NCBI RefSeq assembly: GCF_045277565.1
Contig: NZ_CP123585.1
Span: 124,001-188,000, forward strand
Direction of reading: 5' to 3'
Source: Aliisedimentitalea scapharcae
GTDB taxonomy: Bacteria; Pseudomonadota; Alphaproteobacteria; Rhodobacterales; Rhodobacteraceae
Length of the DNA: 64,000 nt
The notes under the pieces are model-generated. The model worked only from the letters and a program-made list of their open reading frames with translations. It had not been told where the DNA came from and did no database searches. The translations under genes were made by a program, and so were the position numbers. The stretch's first letter is position 1. Every line of letters starts with the position of its first letter. Below are positions 18,248 through 27,123 of this stretch, in pieces.

Positions 18248-18290
18248 CTTAACACCCGCATCCCGGCAGCTGACCGAGGTGACATCATGA
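18207..18290 (+). CDS. Small ORF coupled to the DMGDH-like gene (27 aa)
   Basis: An ATG behind AGGAGA opens 27 codons (MAHRRFGRLTGTF...) and its stop overlaps the start of the DMGDH-like gene as ATGA. This is the pattern of a translational coupler that loads ribosomes onto the downstream gene. No domain is visible; it may be a leader with no protein role. Confidence 0.4.
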   Translation: MAHRRFGRLTGTFDLTPASRQLTEVTS

Positions 18291-20683
18291 ATTCGACAGC
18301 ACGTGTGGTGGTGATCGGCGGCGGCGTTGTCGGCTGTTCGATCCTGTATCATCTGGCGAAAAACGGCTGGACCGACGTGACCCTGTTGGAACGGCAGGAG
18401 CTGACATCCGGTTCCAGCTGGCACGCGGCGGGGGGGCTGTTCACCGTGGTGCGGCCCAATGCATCCGCCGAAATGCACCGCTATACCTTTCAGATTTACC
18501 GTGAGCTGGAGGAAAAATACGACCAGCCCTGTGGCTTCCATTTTACCGGCGGGATCAATGTCTGCCGGACCCAGGATGAAATCGACAGCAACGCCATGAT
18601 GCAAAGCGCCTGTCGCCGACTGGGGATCGAGGGACATTTCATCTCTTTGGAAGAAGCCAAGGACAAGGCCCCGGTGCTGGACACCGACCATATGATCGGC
18701 GCGTTTTGGGAGGAAGAGGGCGGCCATGTGGATCCGGCCTCGGCCACGATGGCGTTTGCGGGGGCGGCGCGCAAACTGGGCGCAACGATTCACCGGCACA
18801 CGCCGGTCATCGCCACCACGCAGCGGGCCGATGGCACCTGGGATGTGGTAACCGACAAGGGCACGATCCACGCCGAATATGTGGTGAATGCCGCCGGTTT
18901 GTGGGGGCGCGAGGTCGCGCGGATGGCAGGTATCGAACTGCCGTTGATGCCGGTCGAACACCACTATCTGGTAACCGAAAACATACCGTTGATCGAAAAC
19001 CTTGGGTTCGAGCTGCCGCAGATCAACGACAATGAAACCGGATCCTATGCACGCCAGGAAGGCATGGGGATGCTGCTGGGTGCCTATGAGCTCAAGATGA
19101 CCCATTGGGCCAAAGAAGGCACGCCGCTGGATTTCGGGCATGAATTGTTGGCCGACAATCTGGAATGCATGGAGTGGAATTTCGAGAAATCGGTGGAGAT
19201 CATGCCGGTTCTGGGCGAAGCCGGGGTGAAACGGGTGATCAACGGGCCGATGATCTTTTCCCCCGACCTGGGGCCGCTGATCGGGCCGCATCCAGCCTTG
19301 CGGAATTACTTCTGCGCCAATGGGGTGATGGCCGGGTTCAACCAGGGCGGCGGCATTGGCCGGGTTATGGCGGAATGGATTATCGGGGGCGAGCCCGAGA
19401 TCGACATCTTCAACTGGGACGTGGCGCGGTTCGGCAAATTCGCCACCGCGAAATACACCGAGGAGATGACGCGGTATTTCTATGAACACCGCTCGGAAAA
19501 GATCTTTCCCTATCAAAGCTTCCCTGCCGCGCGGCCCCAGGCGAAATCGCCGGTGCATGACCGGCTGGCGGCCGAGGGCGCAGTGTTCGGCACCGGTTTT
19601 GGCAGCGAACACGCCACCTGGTTTGCACCCGCAGGGGTGGAGGCCGAGGACAGTCTGACCTACCGCCAGCCCAACTGGTGGGAGCCGGTCGCACAGGAGG
19701 GCCGCGCGGTGCGCGCGGCCGTCGGGCTGTTTGAATTCTCCGACATGGCGAAGTTCGAATTTTCCGGCCCCGGAGCCGAGGCGTATCTGGACCGGATCAT
19801 GGCCAATCGCCTGCCGAAACCAGGGCGTCTGTGCCTGACCCCGATGCTGTCGGAAAAGGGGCGCGTGGTGGGGGATTTCACCATCTCCAATCTCGGCGAT
19901 CGCTATCTGGTGGTTGGGACTTATGCGATGCAGTTGGCCTTTATCCGACATTTCAACCGCTACATGCCGGACACGGGCGTGGTGATGCGGAACCTGTCGG
20001 ATGATCTGGCCGGGCTGCACATCGCCGGGCCGAACGCCACGGCGGTTCTGTCCGATCTGCTGGGGACGCCTGCGGACCTGCGGTTCATGGATGCGCGGCA
20101 GATGTCGCTGGCGGGCATCGACGGGGTCACCGTTCTGCGTGTCTCCTACACCGGGGAGACGGGGTACGAGCTGTACCTGCCGCGTGCTGACCAGCCGCAG
20201 CTGTTCGATGCGCTGCGTGAGGTGGGCACCGGTCACGGGATGCGGTTGTGTGGTCTTAGGGCGCTGATGATGTTGCGGCTGGAGAAGAGTTTTCCCGCCT
20301 GGGGGCTGGAGATCACCGCCGACTATCAGGCGCATGAATGCGGGATGATGCATCACGTAAAGCTGGACAAGGGCGCGTTTGTCGGGCGCGACGCGGCGGC
20401 AAGCTATGGCCCGGCCGAGGAACGTCCTGTCACCCTGACTGTCGATGCCGGGGACCTGGCGATCTGGGGGGACGAGGCGATTTTCCTTGATGGCAAACCG
20501 GTGGGTTACATTTCATCCGGCGGTTGGGGGCCTGTGGCGCGCCAGCATATCGCTTTGGGATATGTGAACAGCGGTGACTATAGCGAAAGCGGAACATACG
20601 AGGTCGAATTGTTCGGATCATTGCACAAGGCACGCCTGCACCTGGAGCCGCTTTATGATCCATCAGGACAGAAGATGCGATAA
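18287..20683 (+). CDS. Dimethylglycine dehydrogenase/sarcosine dehydrogenase-like FAD enzyme with GcvT domain
   Basis: 798 aa. The FAD-binding DAO domain starts at residue 7 (VVVIGGGVVGCSILYHLAKNG). SGSSWHAAGG holds the histidine (H46) that binds FAD covalently in this family. From about residue 430 a GcvT/aminomethyltransferase domain follows (FEFSDMAKFEFSGPGAEAYLDRI, then SYTGETGYELYLP), which uses tetrahydrofolate to collect the methyl carbon. It should oxidatively demethylate a secondary or tertiary N-methyl amino acid; dimethylglycine, sarcosine and other N-methyl substrates cannot be told apart by reading. It heads a run of same-strand genes to 24954. Confidence 0.9.
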   Translation: MNSTARVVVIGGGVVGCSILYHLAKNGWTDVTLLERQELTSGSSWHAAGGLFTVVRPNASAEMHRYTFQIYRELEEKYDQPCGFHFTGGINVCRTQDEIDSNAMMQSACRRLGIEGHFISLEEAKDKAPVLDTDHMIGAFWEEEGGHVDPASATMAFAGAARKLGATIHRHTPVIATTQRADGTWDVVTDKGTIHAEYVVNAAGLWGREVARMAGIELPLMPVEHHYLVTENIPLIENLGFELPQINDNETGSYARQEGMGMLLGAYELKMTHWAKEGTPLDFGHELLADNLECMEWNFEKSVEIMPVLGEAGVKRVINGPMIFSPDLGPLIGPHPALRNYFCANGVMAGFNQGGGIGRVMAEWIIGGEPEIDIFNWDVARFGKFATAKYTEEMTRYFYEHRSEKIFPYQSFPAARPQAKSPVHDRLAAEGAVFGTGFGSEHATWFAPAGVEAEDSLTYRQPNWWEPVAQEGRAVRAAVGLFEFSDMAKFEFSGPGAEAYLDRIMANRLPKPGRLCLTPMLSEKGRVVGDFTISNLGDRYLVVGTYAMQLAFIRHFNRYMPDTGVVMRNLSDDLAGLHIAGPNATAVLSDLLGTPADLRFMDARQMSLAGIDGVTVLRVSYTGETGYELYLPRADQPQLFDALREVGTGHGMRLCGLRALMMLRLEKSFPAWGLEITADYQAHECGMMHHVKLDKGAFVGRDAAASYGPAEERPVTLTVDAGDLAIWGDEAIFLDGKPVGYISSGGWGPVARQHIALGYVNSGDYSESGTYEVELFGSLHKARLHLEPLYDPSGQKMR

Positions 20684-20704
20684 AACTAACAGGAGAGTGA
20701 AGTC

Positions 20705-21454
20705 ATGTTCGTTTCTGCCAACCAGCCCTATCAGGGCTACAGCGTCGGAATTTTGATGTTCGACGGATTGGAATTCCCGATGCCGCCCGGCGATGTGGGG
20801 AATGCGACCACCTATCCGTTTCCGGTGCTGCTGCGGGTGATGGAAGGGGTATTCGACAACCCCTTTCCCCCGCTGACAAATCCGGATGGCAGCTATACCG
20901 AACCAGTCCAGAAGTGCATCGCCGCCGCGCAACAGATGGAGAAAGACGGAGTGCGCGCTCTGGCGATGTGCTGTGGGTTCTTTTCGCTGATCCAACCCAT
21001 TGTTGCGGCACATGTGGCCATTCCGGTGATGACTTCTCCGCTGATGATGATCCCGGTCATCCATCAGATGTTGAAACCCGATCAATCGGTGGCGGTGGTG
21101 ACTGCGGATGGCAAATTGCTGACCAACGAATTCTTCACCGCCGTTGGCGCTGATCTGGACAATCGTATCACCGTGGCAGGGTTGGAGAACGCCCCGACCT
21201 TTCGGTCGTTTTGCATGTTCGGATCGGAAACCAGCTATGAAACAGACGATGTGCGCGACGAAGTCATTGCCTCGATTGCCGAGGCGCGCCAGCGCGACCT
21301 CAATATAGGCGCAGTGGTGTTGGAATGTACGTCGCTGACACCATACGCGCATGACGTGCGGGCTGCGACTGGCTTGCCCGTTTATGATTTCATCGCATGC
21401 GTGGAATGGATGCACCGGGCCGTCGTCCCAAAACAGTATTCGGGATATATCTGA
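20705..21454 (+). CDS. Aspartate/glutamate/hydantoin racemase superfamily protein
   Basis: 249 aa. Two catalytic-type cysteines stand at the expected places: ALAMCCGFFSLIQP (near residue 90) and VVLECTSLTPYAHDV (near 205). The sandwich fold is suggested by VAVVTADGKLLTNEFF. It lies 21 bp after the DMGDH-like gene with a good AGGAGAG site. Members racemise amino acids or hydantoins, or decarboxylate malonates; a role in fixing stereochemistry of an N-methyl amino acid is a guess from context. Confidence 0.8.
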   Translation: MFVSANQPYQGYSVGILMFDGLEFPMPPGDVGNATTYPFPVLLRVMEGVFDNPFPPLTNPDGSYTEPVQKCIAAAQQMEKDGVRALAMCCGFFSLIQPIVAAHVAIPVMTSPLMMIPVIHQMLKPDQSVAVVTADGKLLTNEFFTAVGADLDNRITVAGLENAPTFRSFCMFGSETSYETDDVRDEVIASIAEARQRDLNIGAVVLECTSLTPYAHDVRAATGLPVYDFIACVEWMHRAVVPKQYSGYI

Positions 21455-21458
21455 TACC

Positions 21459-21527
21459 ATGAGCGCGCTATTGGCATATTTTGACGTGATCCATTCGGAA
21501 ACCTGGGCGGGGGTGTCTGGGGGTTGA
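21459..21527 (+). CDS. Possible 22-codon ORF carrying ETWAG
   Basis: Short frame between the racemase-like gene and MttB-2, starting MSALLAYFDVIHSETWAG. The ribosome site is poor. It is listed only because the 45-aa small ORF at 18110 carries the same ETWAG string. May be chance. Confidence 0.15.
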   Translation: MSALLAYFDVIHSETWAGVSGG

Positions 21528-21561
21528 GCCCCCAATCCACAAACCCAACAGGAGTATCGAA

Positions 21562-23082
21562 ATGGCCCGTCGCCGCACCCCTCGTAAACCCCGGACCTCC
21601 GGGATCACTCAACGCCCCTTTGCCGAGCTGCACAACCCGCTGCGTCCGGTTGAATTGATTTCAGCGGATCAGGTCGAAGCCATCCACCACGCCAGCCTTC
21701 GCGTGCTGCGCGATATTGGGCTCAAGGTGGACAGCGCGGTTGCCCGGCAGTTGCTGGGCGATATTGGTGCAAATGTCGACGCGGACAGCCATATCGTCCG
21801 CTTTGACCCGGCGCAGATCGAAGAGATGATCACGGGGATTCCTTCAGAATTCACCATTCATGCGCGTAACCCTGCAAAAACAGTAACTGTGGGTGGCAAT
21901 TCTTTGACCTTTGCCACCGTATGCGGCCCATCGTTCGTTTCGGATCTGGATCGGGGTAGGCGGGCTGGAACCCTGCAGGACATGCAGGATTTCGTAAAGC
22001 TGTCGGCCTCGCTCAATGTCTTTCACCACGAAGGAGGGGCAGGGTGCGAACCGTTGGAGCTGCCGCCGGAAACCCGCCATCTGGACATGATGCTGGCGCA
22101 GACGACGCTGTGCGACAAGGGCTGGCAGCCATGTTGGATGAATACGGCCGAACGGGCCCGCGATTGTATCGAAATGGCCCGCATCGCGTTGCAAGTCAGC
22201 GAGGACGAGCTGCGCCAGAGGCCGGGAATTCTGGGTGGGATCAATACCAATTCACCTTTGTTGCTGGATGATGGCCAGGCCGAGGCGATGATCGAATTTG
22301 CCCGCGCCGGGCAGCCTGTTCACATCACGCCATTTACGTTGGCCGGGGCCATGGCACCGGCCACTGTGGGCGGAGCCTTGGTTCAGCAGAACGCCGAAGC
22401 CTTGGCGGGGGTGGTGTTGGGACAGGCCGCCTGTCGTGGTGCGCCGGTATTTTATGGGCATTTCACCTCCAACGTGGACATGAAAACTGGCTCGCCTGCC
22501 TTTGGTACACCCGAATATGCGCAATCGGTAATGGTCTCCGGCCAAATGGCGCGCCGTTATGGATTGCCGATCCGGTCTTCGAACACCACTGGCGCAGCCT
22601 GCGTGGACGCCCAGGCGGCATATGAATCCGACATGTCGATCAATGCATGTATTCAGGGCCATATCAACGTGATGATGCACGCGGGTGGTTGGTTGGAGGG
22701 CGGGCTGACCTGCTCGTTCGAAAAGCTGATCCTGGATGCGGAACTGTTGCAATTGCAATCGGCGTTGCTGGACCCGATCGACCTGAGCGATGCGGCCATC
22801 GGGCTGGATGCCATGGCTGAGGCCGGACCGGGCGGACACTTCTTTGGCACGGCGCACACGTTGGAACGATATGAAGATGCCTTTTACAGCCCGATCCTGT
22901 CCGATTGGCGCAACTTTGAAACCTGGCAGGATGATGGGGCCAGAACAGCGACACAACGTGCCAATGGCATCTGGAAACAACTGCTGCGCGACTATGAAAA
23001 ACCACCGATCGACCCCGGTGTCGAGGAAGAGCTGGAGGCCTATGTTGCCAAGCGTAAACGTGAAATCCGTCCCGGTTCCTGA
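21562..23082 (+). CDS. MttB-superfamily methyltransferase-like protein, non-pyrrolysine (MttB-2)
   Basis: 506 aa, with a basic start MARRRTPRKPR followed by the family core (ISADQVEAIHHASLRVLRDIGLKV; GGAGCEPLELPPETRHLDMM; GHFFGTAHTLERYEDAFYSP). There is no internal stop, so it is a non-Pyl member. It differs strongly from MttB-1 while sharing the HTLERYE motif and a charged N-terminus. It lies between a racemase-like gene and an EamA exporter. Expected role: demethylation of a quaternary amine, if a corrinoid protein exists elsewhere in the genome. Confidence 0.87.
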   Translation: MARRRTPRKPRTSGITQRPFAELHNPLRPVELISADQVEAIHHASLRVLRDIGLKVDSAVARQLLGDIGANVDADSHIVRFDPAQIEEMITGIPSEFTIHARNPAKTVTVGGNSLTFATVCGPSFVSDLDRGRRAGTLQDMQDFVKLSASLNVFHHEGGAGCEPLELPPETRHLDMMLAQTTLCDKGWQPCWMNTAERARDCIEMARIALQVSEDELRQRPGILGGINTNSPLLLDDGQAEAMIEFARAGQPVHITPFTLAGAMAPATVGGALVQQNAEALAGVVLGQAACRGAPVFYGHFTSNVDMKTGSPAFGTPEYAQSVMVSGQMARRYGLPIRSSNTTGAACVDAQAAYESDMSINACIQGHINVMMHAGGWLEGGLTCSFEKLILDAELLQLQSALLDPIDLSDAAIGLDAMAEAGPGGHFFGTAHTLERYEDAFYSPILSDWRNFETWQDDGARTATQRANGIWKQLLRDYEKPPIDPGVEEELEAYVAKRKREIRPGS

Positions 23083-23941
23083 AAGGATTCCATATGGTGC
23101 CGCAGCTTTGGCGGTGGCGTCGCTGGCGATGTTTCCCGCCGCCGATGCCTTGGCCAAATCGCTAGCGGATCATCTGGGTGTGCTGGTCATCGTTTGGGCG
23201 CGCCTGTTGGGGTCGGCCGTGCTGATCAGCCCGATTTGGCTGTGGCAGCGTCCGGGCCGTCCCACCCGTCGCGCTGTCGCGACCGAAGCTCTGAGGGCCG
23301 TGATCATTATTGCCGCCTTTGGCAGCTTTGTTCTGTCGTTTCGCACAATCCCATTTGCCGAGGCGATGACCTATTACTCCTTTGCGCCAATCGTTGCCTC
23401 GGTCCTGGCTGTTCTGGTGCTGAAGGAACGAATGACCGCTGCCAGAACATTGGCCCTGATGCTGGGATTGATCGGAGTTCTCGTTGCCCTGAACCCCGGA
23501 GCAACCCCCGCCGTTGGTGCCTATTTTGCAATGCTGACCGGATGCCTGTACGGCGGGTACCTGTTTCTGAATCGGGTGGTGGCGGTGCGCTGGCATCCAA
23601 TTCAAGCACTGTTCCTGCAATTCTGGATCGGAGCGATACTGTTGACCCCTTTGGTGTGGACACAGCTGGGTCCGCACGTGGTCGAATACCTGCCACGGCT
23701 AGCCGCGATAGCTGGGGTCTCTGTGATTTGCAATGTGTTGCTGATCTATGCGTTCCGGATGGCCGAGGCGTCGTTCCTCGCGCCGTTCATGTATATCGAA
23801 ATCCCTTCGGCCCTGTTGATGGCTGTTGTGTTTCTTGGTGAAACTCCGTCACTCAATCTGTTGTTGGGGGCGGCAATGATCTTGGGGGCCGGATTGCTGG
23901 TGATCCGACCCCCCCGAGCTTCTCAAATGAATGGAAATTGA
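23042..23941 (+). CDS. EamA/DMT-family transporter
   Basis: 299 aa with about ten membrane segments in two EamA repeats (AALAVASLAMFPAADALAKSL first; VSVICNVLLIYAFRMAEASFLAPFMYIEIPSALLM in the second). I chose the ATG at 23042, inside the end of MttB-2, because GGAGG stands a few bases before it; the frame remains open further upstream but only inside MttB-2. The 41-bp overlap implies coupling. Likely exports or imports a small metabolite of the pathway. Confidence 0.85.
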   Translation: MLPSVNVKSVPVPERIPYGAAALAVASLAMFPAADALAKSLADHLGVLVIVWARLLGSAVLISPIWLWQRPGRPTRRAVATEALRAVIIIAAFGSFVLSFRTIPFAEAMTYYSFAPIVASVLAVLVLKERMTAARTLALMLGLIGVLVALNPGATPAVGAYFAMLTGCLYGGYLFLNRVVAVRWHPIQALFLQFWIGAILLTPLVWTQLGPHVVEYLPRLAAIAGVSVICNVLLIYAFRMAEASFLAPFMYIEIPSALLMAVVFLGETPSLNLLLGAAMILGAGLLVIRPPRASQMNGN

Positions 23942-23943
23942 CC

Positions 23944-24954
23944 ATGCTTACACACGGCCCAGTCAGGACAAGTTTTGATTTTGACGCTCCTGGTAAACGC
24001 AGCGGGTTTCTGGACCTGACCCATTCCAGCAATGACTTGGCATTTAGCGCCATCCGCGTGCCGGTTGGTGTGATCAACGGGGGCGATGGCCCAACGGTAT
24101 TGATGAGTGCGGGCAATCATGGCGATGAATACGAAGGTCAGGTGATTTTGCACCAATTGATGCAAACGCTGGACCCAGGCGACATTCAGGGGCGGATCAT
24201 ATTTCTGCCTGCGTTGAATACCCCTGCCGTGCGGGCGCGGGCGCGGGTGTCACCGCTGGACGGCGGCAATATGAACCGCAGTTTCCCCGGGAATCCGACA
24301 TCAGGACCAACGGCAGCGATTGCAGCCTTCGTCAACGCGCATCTGATCGGGCGGGCAGATGTGGTGTTGGACTATCATTCTGGTGGTACTGCTACAGAGT
24401 ATGTCGATTGCGGGTTTCTGTGTGTCGGACCGGACGCGACATTGAATGCGGCCAATTTGGAGTTGGCGCATGTGTTTGGTGCTCCGTTTACGATGGTTTG
24501 CCCAATTGACGGGACTGGTGGCGATTTCGACACCGCCGCATATCTGCAAAACACCCGGTTTCTGTCCTGCGAATTGGGCGGATTGGGGCGCTTTTCACCG
24601 GCCGCGTTTCAAATCGGCTGGGATGCCACGCGGCGCGTGCTGTCACATCTGGGTCTGATCCAAAAAGAGACAACTCCGCCCAAGACGCGTTTCATGGACA
24701 TCTCTGGTCACAGCAGCTTTACCAGCGCTGCACATCACGGGTTGGCGCAATTGCATGTATCGCCGGGGGATCAGGTCGCTGTCGGAGATCTTTTGGCGAC
24801 GTTGCACGACTTGCACAATTTTGGTGAGCAACGGGCGGCATATCACGCAGATCGGGCCGGAGTAATCTCGATCTGTCGGCGCAACCCTGTGGTCGCGCCA
24901 GGTGATCACCTGTGCCTGCTCAGTGCGGAAATTCCGGCCAAAGACGTGCTTTAG
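23944..24954 (+). CDS. M14-family deacylase, succinylglutamate desuccinylase/DoeB-like
   Basis: 336 aa. Zinc ligands appear in SAGNHGDEYEG (H and E) and in VLDYHSGG (second H). RVSPLDGGNMNRSFPG is the substrate-binding stretch. The start (FDFDAPGKRSGFLDL) closely recalls DoeB, the N-acetyl-diaminobutyrate deacetylase of ectoine breakdown, but no other doe gene is here. I take the ATG at 23944; a TTG two codons earlier overlaps the EamA stop. It should remove an acyl group from an amino-acid derivative. Its stop overlaps the stop of the convergent epimerase gene. Confidence 0.8.
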   Translation: MLTHGPVRTSFDFDAPGKRSGFLDLTHSSNDLAFSAIRVPVGVINGGDGPTVLMSAGNHGDEYEGQVILHQLMQTLDPGDIQGRIIFLPALNTPAVRARARVSPLDGGNMNRSFPGNPTSGPTAAIAAFVNAHLIGRADVVLDYHSGGTATEYVDCGFLCVGPDATLNAANLELAHVFGAPFTMVCPIDGTGGDFDTAAYLQNTRFLSCELGGLGRFSPAAFQIGWDATRRVLSHLGLIQKETTPPKTRFMDISGHSSFTSAAHHGLAQLHVSPGDQVAVGDLLATLHDLHNFGEQRAAYHADRAGVISICRRNPVVAPGDHLCLLSAEIPAKDVL

Positions 24955-25976
24955 ACCTGATAATAGTCGCGGTACCAGTCGACAAATTGGCGAACCCCAT
25001 CGGTGACGGATGTGGTTAATGTGACCCCTGTCAGATCCTTTAACAGTTGGGTTTCGGCCCATGTGGCCGGAACGTCGCCGGGTTGCATGCCCATCATCCG
25101 TTTTTTTGCGGTCCGCCCGATGGCGTGTTCGATTGCAGCGATGAAATCCATCAGCGCCGTCGGCTGGCTGGCCCCAATATTGACCACCCGGAACGGTGCC
25201 ACAGGGCTGAGGCTGTCGTGCGCGCCAACTGGCTGTTCTCCCGGCGGTGCATCGGCCAGCTTGATGATCGCAGTCACGAGATCGTCTATATAGGTGAAAT
25301 CGCGTTGCATCTTGCCATGGTTGTAGATGTCGATTGGCTCTCCATCCAGGATCGCACGGGTGAATTTGAAATAGGCCATGTCCGGGCGTCCCCAGGGTCC
25401 ATAGACGGTAAAGAACCGGAACATGGTGATCGGCAAGCGATAGAGATGCGCATAGGAATGGGCCATCGCCTCGCTCGCCTTTTTGGTGGCGGCATAGAAT
25501 GACATCTGGGTGTCAACCTTGTCCGTCTCGCGGTAAGGCATCTGTTCGTTGGCACCATAGATCGAACTGGTTGATGCCAACAGCATATGTGCAGGTGGAT
25601 GGGCACGGGCGGCTTCGATCAATTCAAAAGTGCCCATCAGGTTCGCTTCGACGTAATCGCGGGGGGCGTCGATGGAATGGCGGACCCCGGCCTGGCCGGC
25701 CAGATGGATGACAATTTCAGGGCTGTGATCGGCAAACAGCTGAATCATCTGACCGGGGTCTTCGACCTTGGCGATGATGGGGATGAAACTGTTGTACTTC
25801 GTCAGATGGGCCTGGCGATCCCGTTTCAGATCGGGGTCATAATAGGAATTCATCGAATCGATCCCGACAACCTTCCAGCCCGCCTTGAGCAAGCTCAGGC
25901 ACACAGTGCTGCCAATGAAACCGGCCGATCCGGTGACCAAGGCAGTGCGGGGACCATTAGTGTCAGAATTCGCCAT
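24951..25976 (-). CDS. NAD-dependent epimerase, UDP-glucuronate 4-epimerase-like
   Basis: 341 aa. Extended short-chain dehydrogenase: nucleotide motif VTGSAGFIGS at about residues 13-22, acid after strand 2 (GIDSMNSYYDPDLK), catalytic Ser/Tyr/Lys in STSSIYG and SFYAATKKASE, and the HDFTYIDD-type signature QRDFTYIDDLV. The pattern RFFTVYGPWGRPDMAYFKF is typical of UDP-glucuronate 4-epimerases that feed polysaccharide synthesis. The ATG at 25976 has a GGGAG site; an upstream ATG at 26000 is less likely. Its last four bases overlap the convergent M14 gene. Confidence 0.9.
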   Translation of the reverse strand: MANSDTNGPRTALVTGSAGFIGSTVCLSLLKAGWKVVGIDSMNSYYDPDLKRDRQAHLTKYNSFIPIIAKVEDPGQMIQLFADHSPEIVIHLAGQAGVRHSIDAPRDYVEANLMGTFELIEAARAHPPAHMLLASTSSIYGANEQMPYRETDKVDTQMSFYAATKKASEAMAHSYAHLYRLPITMFRFFTVYGPWGRPDMAYFKFTRAILDGEPIDIYNHGKMQRDFTYIDDLVTAIIKLADAPPGEQPVGAHDSLSPVAPFRVVNIGASQPTALMDFIAAIEHAIGRTAKKRMMGMQPGDVPATWAETQLLKDLTGVTLTTSVTDGVRQFVDWYRDYYQV

Positions 25977-26179
25977 GGTGACTCCCGCGAATGACGTCAT
26001 TGAGTGTGTGGGCCGTTTCTGTCAAATTGCACGGTCAAAGGCAACGCGCGATCCCGTTATGCCCCGGTCGCGCGTTCAAGGCCCCCGAGGATGTGGCAAA
26101 AAATGGCCGGATCCCAAACTGCGGCGGTTCACCTGCATTTGGATGGCACCAAGCGCCGTGCGCTGTTAAGGTTTCCGGG

Positions 26180-27121
26180 ATGAAACCTATCCTGCCCTTG
26201 TCCAACCAATCCACCGGCCATAGTGCTGAAATTCCTGCATGGGTTGCAGCCCGGCGTGGTGAAACGGCAGAGATGGCTGCATTTTCCTCTGGTGCCGCGT
26301 TGGCTGTCCTGCATCCGTTCGTCGCGCAGCGACATGCCAGCGTTCCGGGGGCGTTGTTGCGTCAAAGGTTGGCATTGCAGGCCACGGAATATTGCCTGAC
26401 GCTGGAAGGGCGTCGCGATAGCCCCGGCGACATTCGCGATGCGGTATGTCTGCACCGTGCGGGCGAGGCGTTGGGACCGGCAGGAGAGGTGTTCTCGCTG
26501 TGGTCGCAGGCAACCCGTTTGCCGATGACCCACCGCAATTGGCTCAACCTGCTGACTGATCTGCTTCCAGCGACATTGGGGCCAGACGTTCCCGCGCTGG
26601 TGGCCGAGGCCGGACATGGGGATCCGGTCGGCGGGGCGACATCTGTTTTGGTGCAAATGTTGACCCGATGGCCGCGGGCGGAAACTGCGGCGTTGATCTG
26701 TGCCGATGTGGTCCTGGCACGGGCGTTGGGATGGTTCCAACCGGTACCATTACTGGGTTGGACCTTGCCGCGCAAATTGGTGCGGCAGGCCGCCGATGGG
26801 GAAAAAAATATGACCGGCTGTCACCAGGCTTTGACTCAGGCGGCAACCCAAGCCATTCGGATCGTACGGGATCTGGAGCGGCGCGCCGAACAGCTACGGG
26901 CGGCGGCCCCCAAGCTGCGGGCTAAGGCATCGGATGCGGCGGTCGAGTTGTTTCTGACACAGGACGCAGTTTTCCCTGGAACCATGCTGACACCAATCGT
27001 TCGGGGGACTTCACAGCCCATGACCGATCGGGCGGCCCGCCGTCTGTGCGACCGGCTGGTCAGCCTGGGTGTCATTCGGGAGCTGACTGGCCGACCCAGT
27101 TTTCGCATCTACGGGGTGTAA
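26180..27121 (+). CDS. DUF1403-family protein
   Basis: 313 aa, helical and rich in Ala and Leu, starting MKPILPLSNQSTG. The conserved stretches (AFSSGAALAVLHPFV, LRQRLALQATEYCLTLEGR, GWTLPRKL-RQAADGEK) match what I recall of DUF1403, a family of unknown function usually found directly before a ScpB-like gene in Rhodobacterales, as here with a two-base gap. The C-terminal 80 residues look like a winged-helix (MTDRAARRLCDRLVSLGVIRELTGRPSFRIYGV). A role with SMC/Scp chromosome-segregation proteins is inferred from context only. Confidence 0.75.
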   Translation: MKPILPLSNQSTGHSAEIPAWVAARRGETAEMAAFSSGAALAVLHPFVAQRHASVPGALLRQRLALQATEYCLTLEGRRDSPGDIRDAVCLHRAGEALGPAGEVFSLWSQATRLPMTHRNWLNLLTDLLPATLGPDVPALVAEAGHGDPVGGATSVLVQMLTRWPRAETAALICADVVLARALGWFQPVPLLGWTLPRKLVRQAADGEKNMTGCHQALTQAATQAIRIVRDLERRAEQLRAAAPKLRAKASDAAVELFLTQDAVFPGTMLTPIVRGTSQPMTDRAARRLCDRLVSLGVIRELTGRPSFRIYGV

Positions 27122-27123
27122 AC

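Noticed and set aside
18179..20356. 725-codon open frame on the minus strand across the DMGDH-like gene
   Set aside because: It is the antisense shadow of a GC-rich gene; the plus strand shows full FAD and GcvT motifs and the shadow has low-complexity His/Arg/Gly-rich composition.
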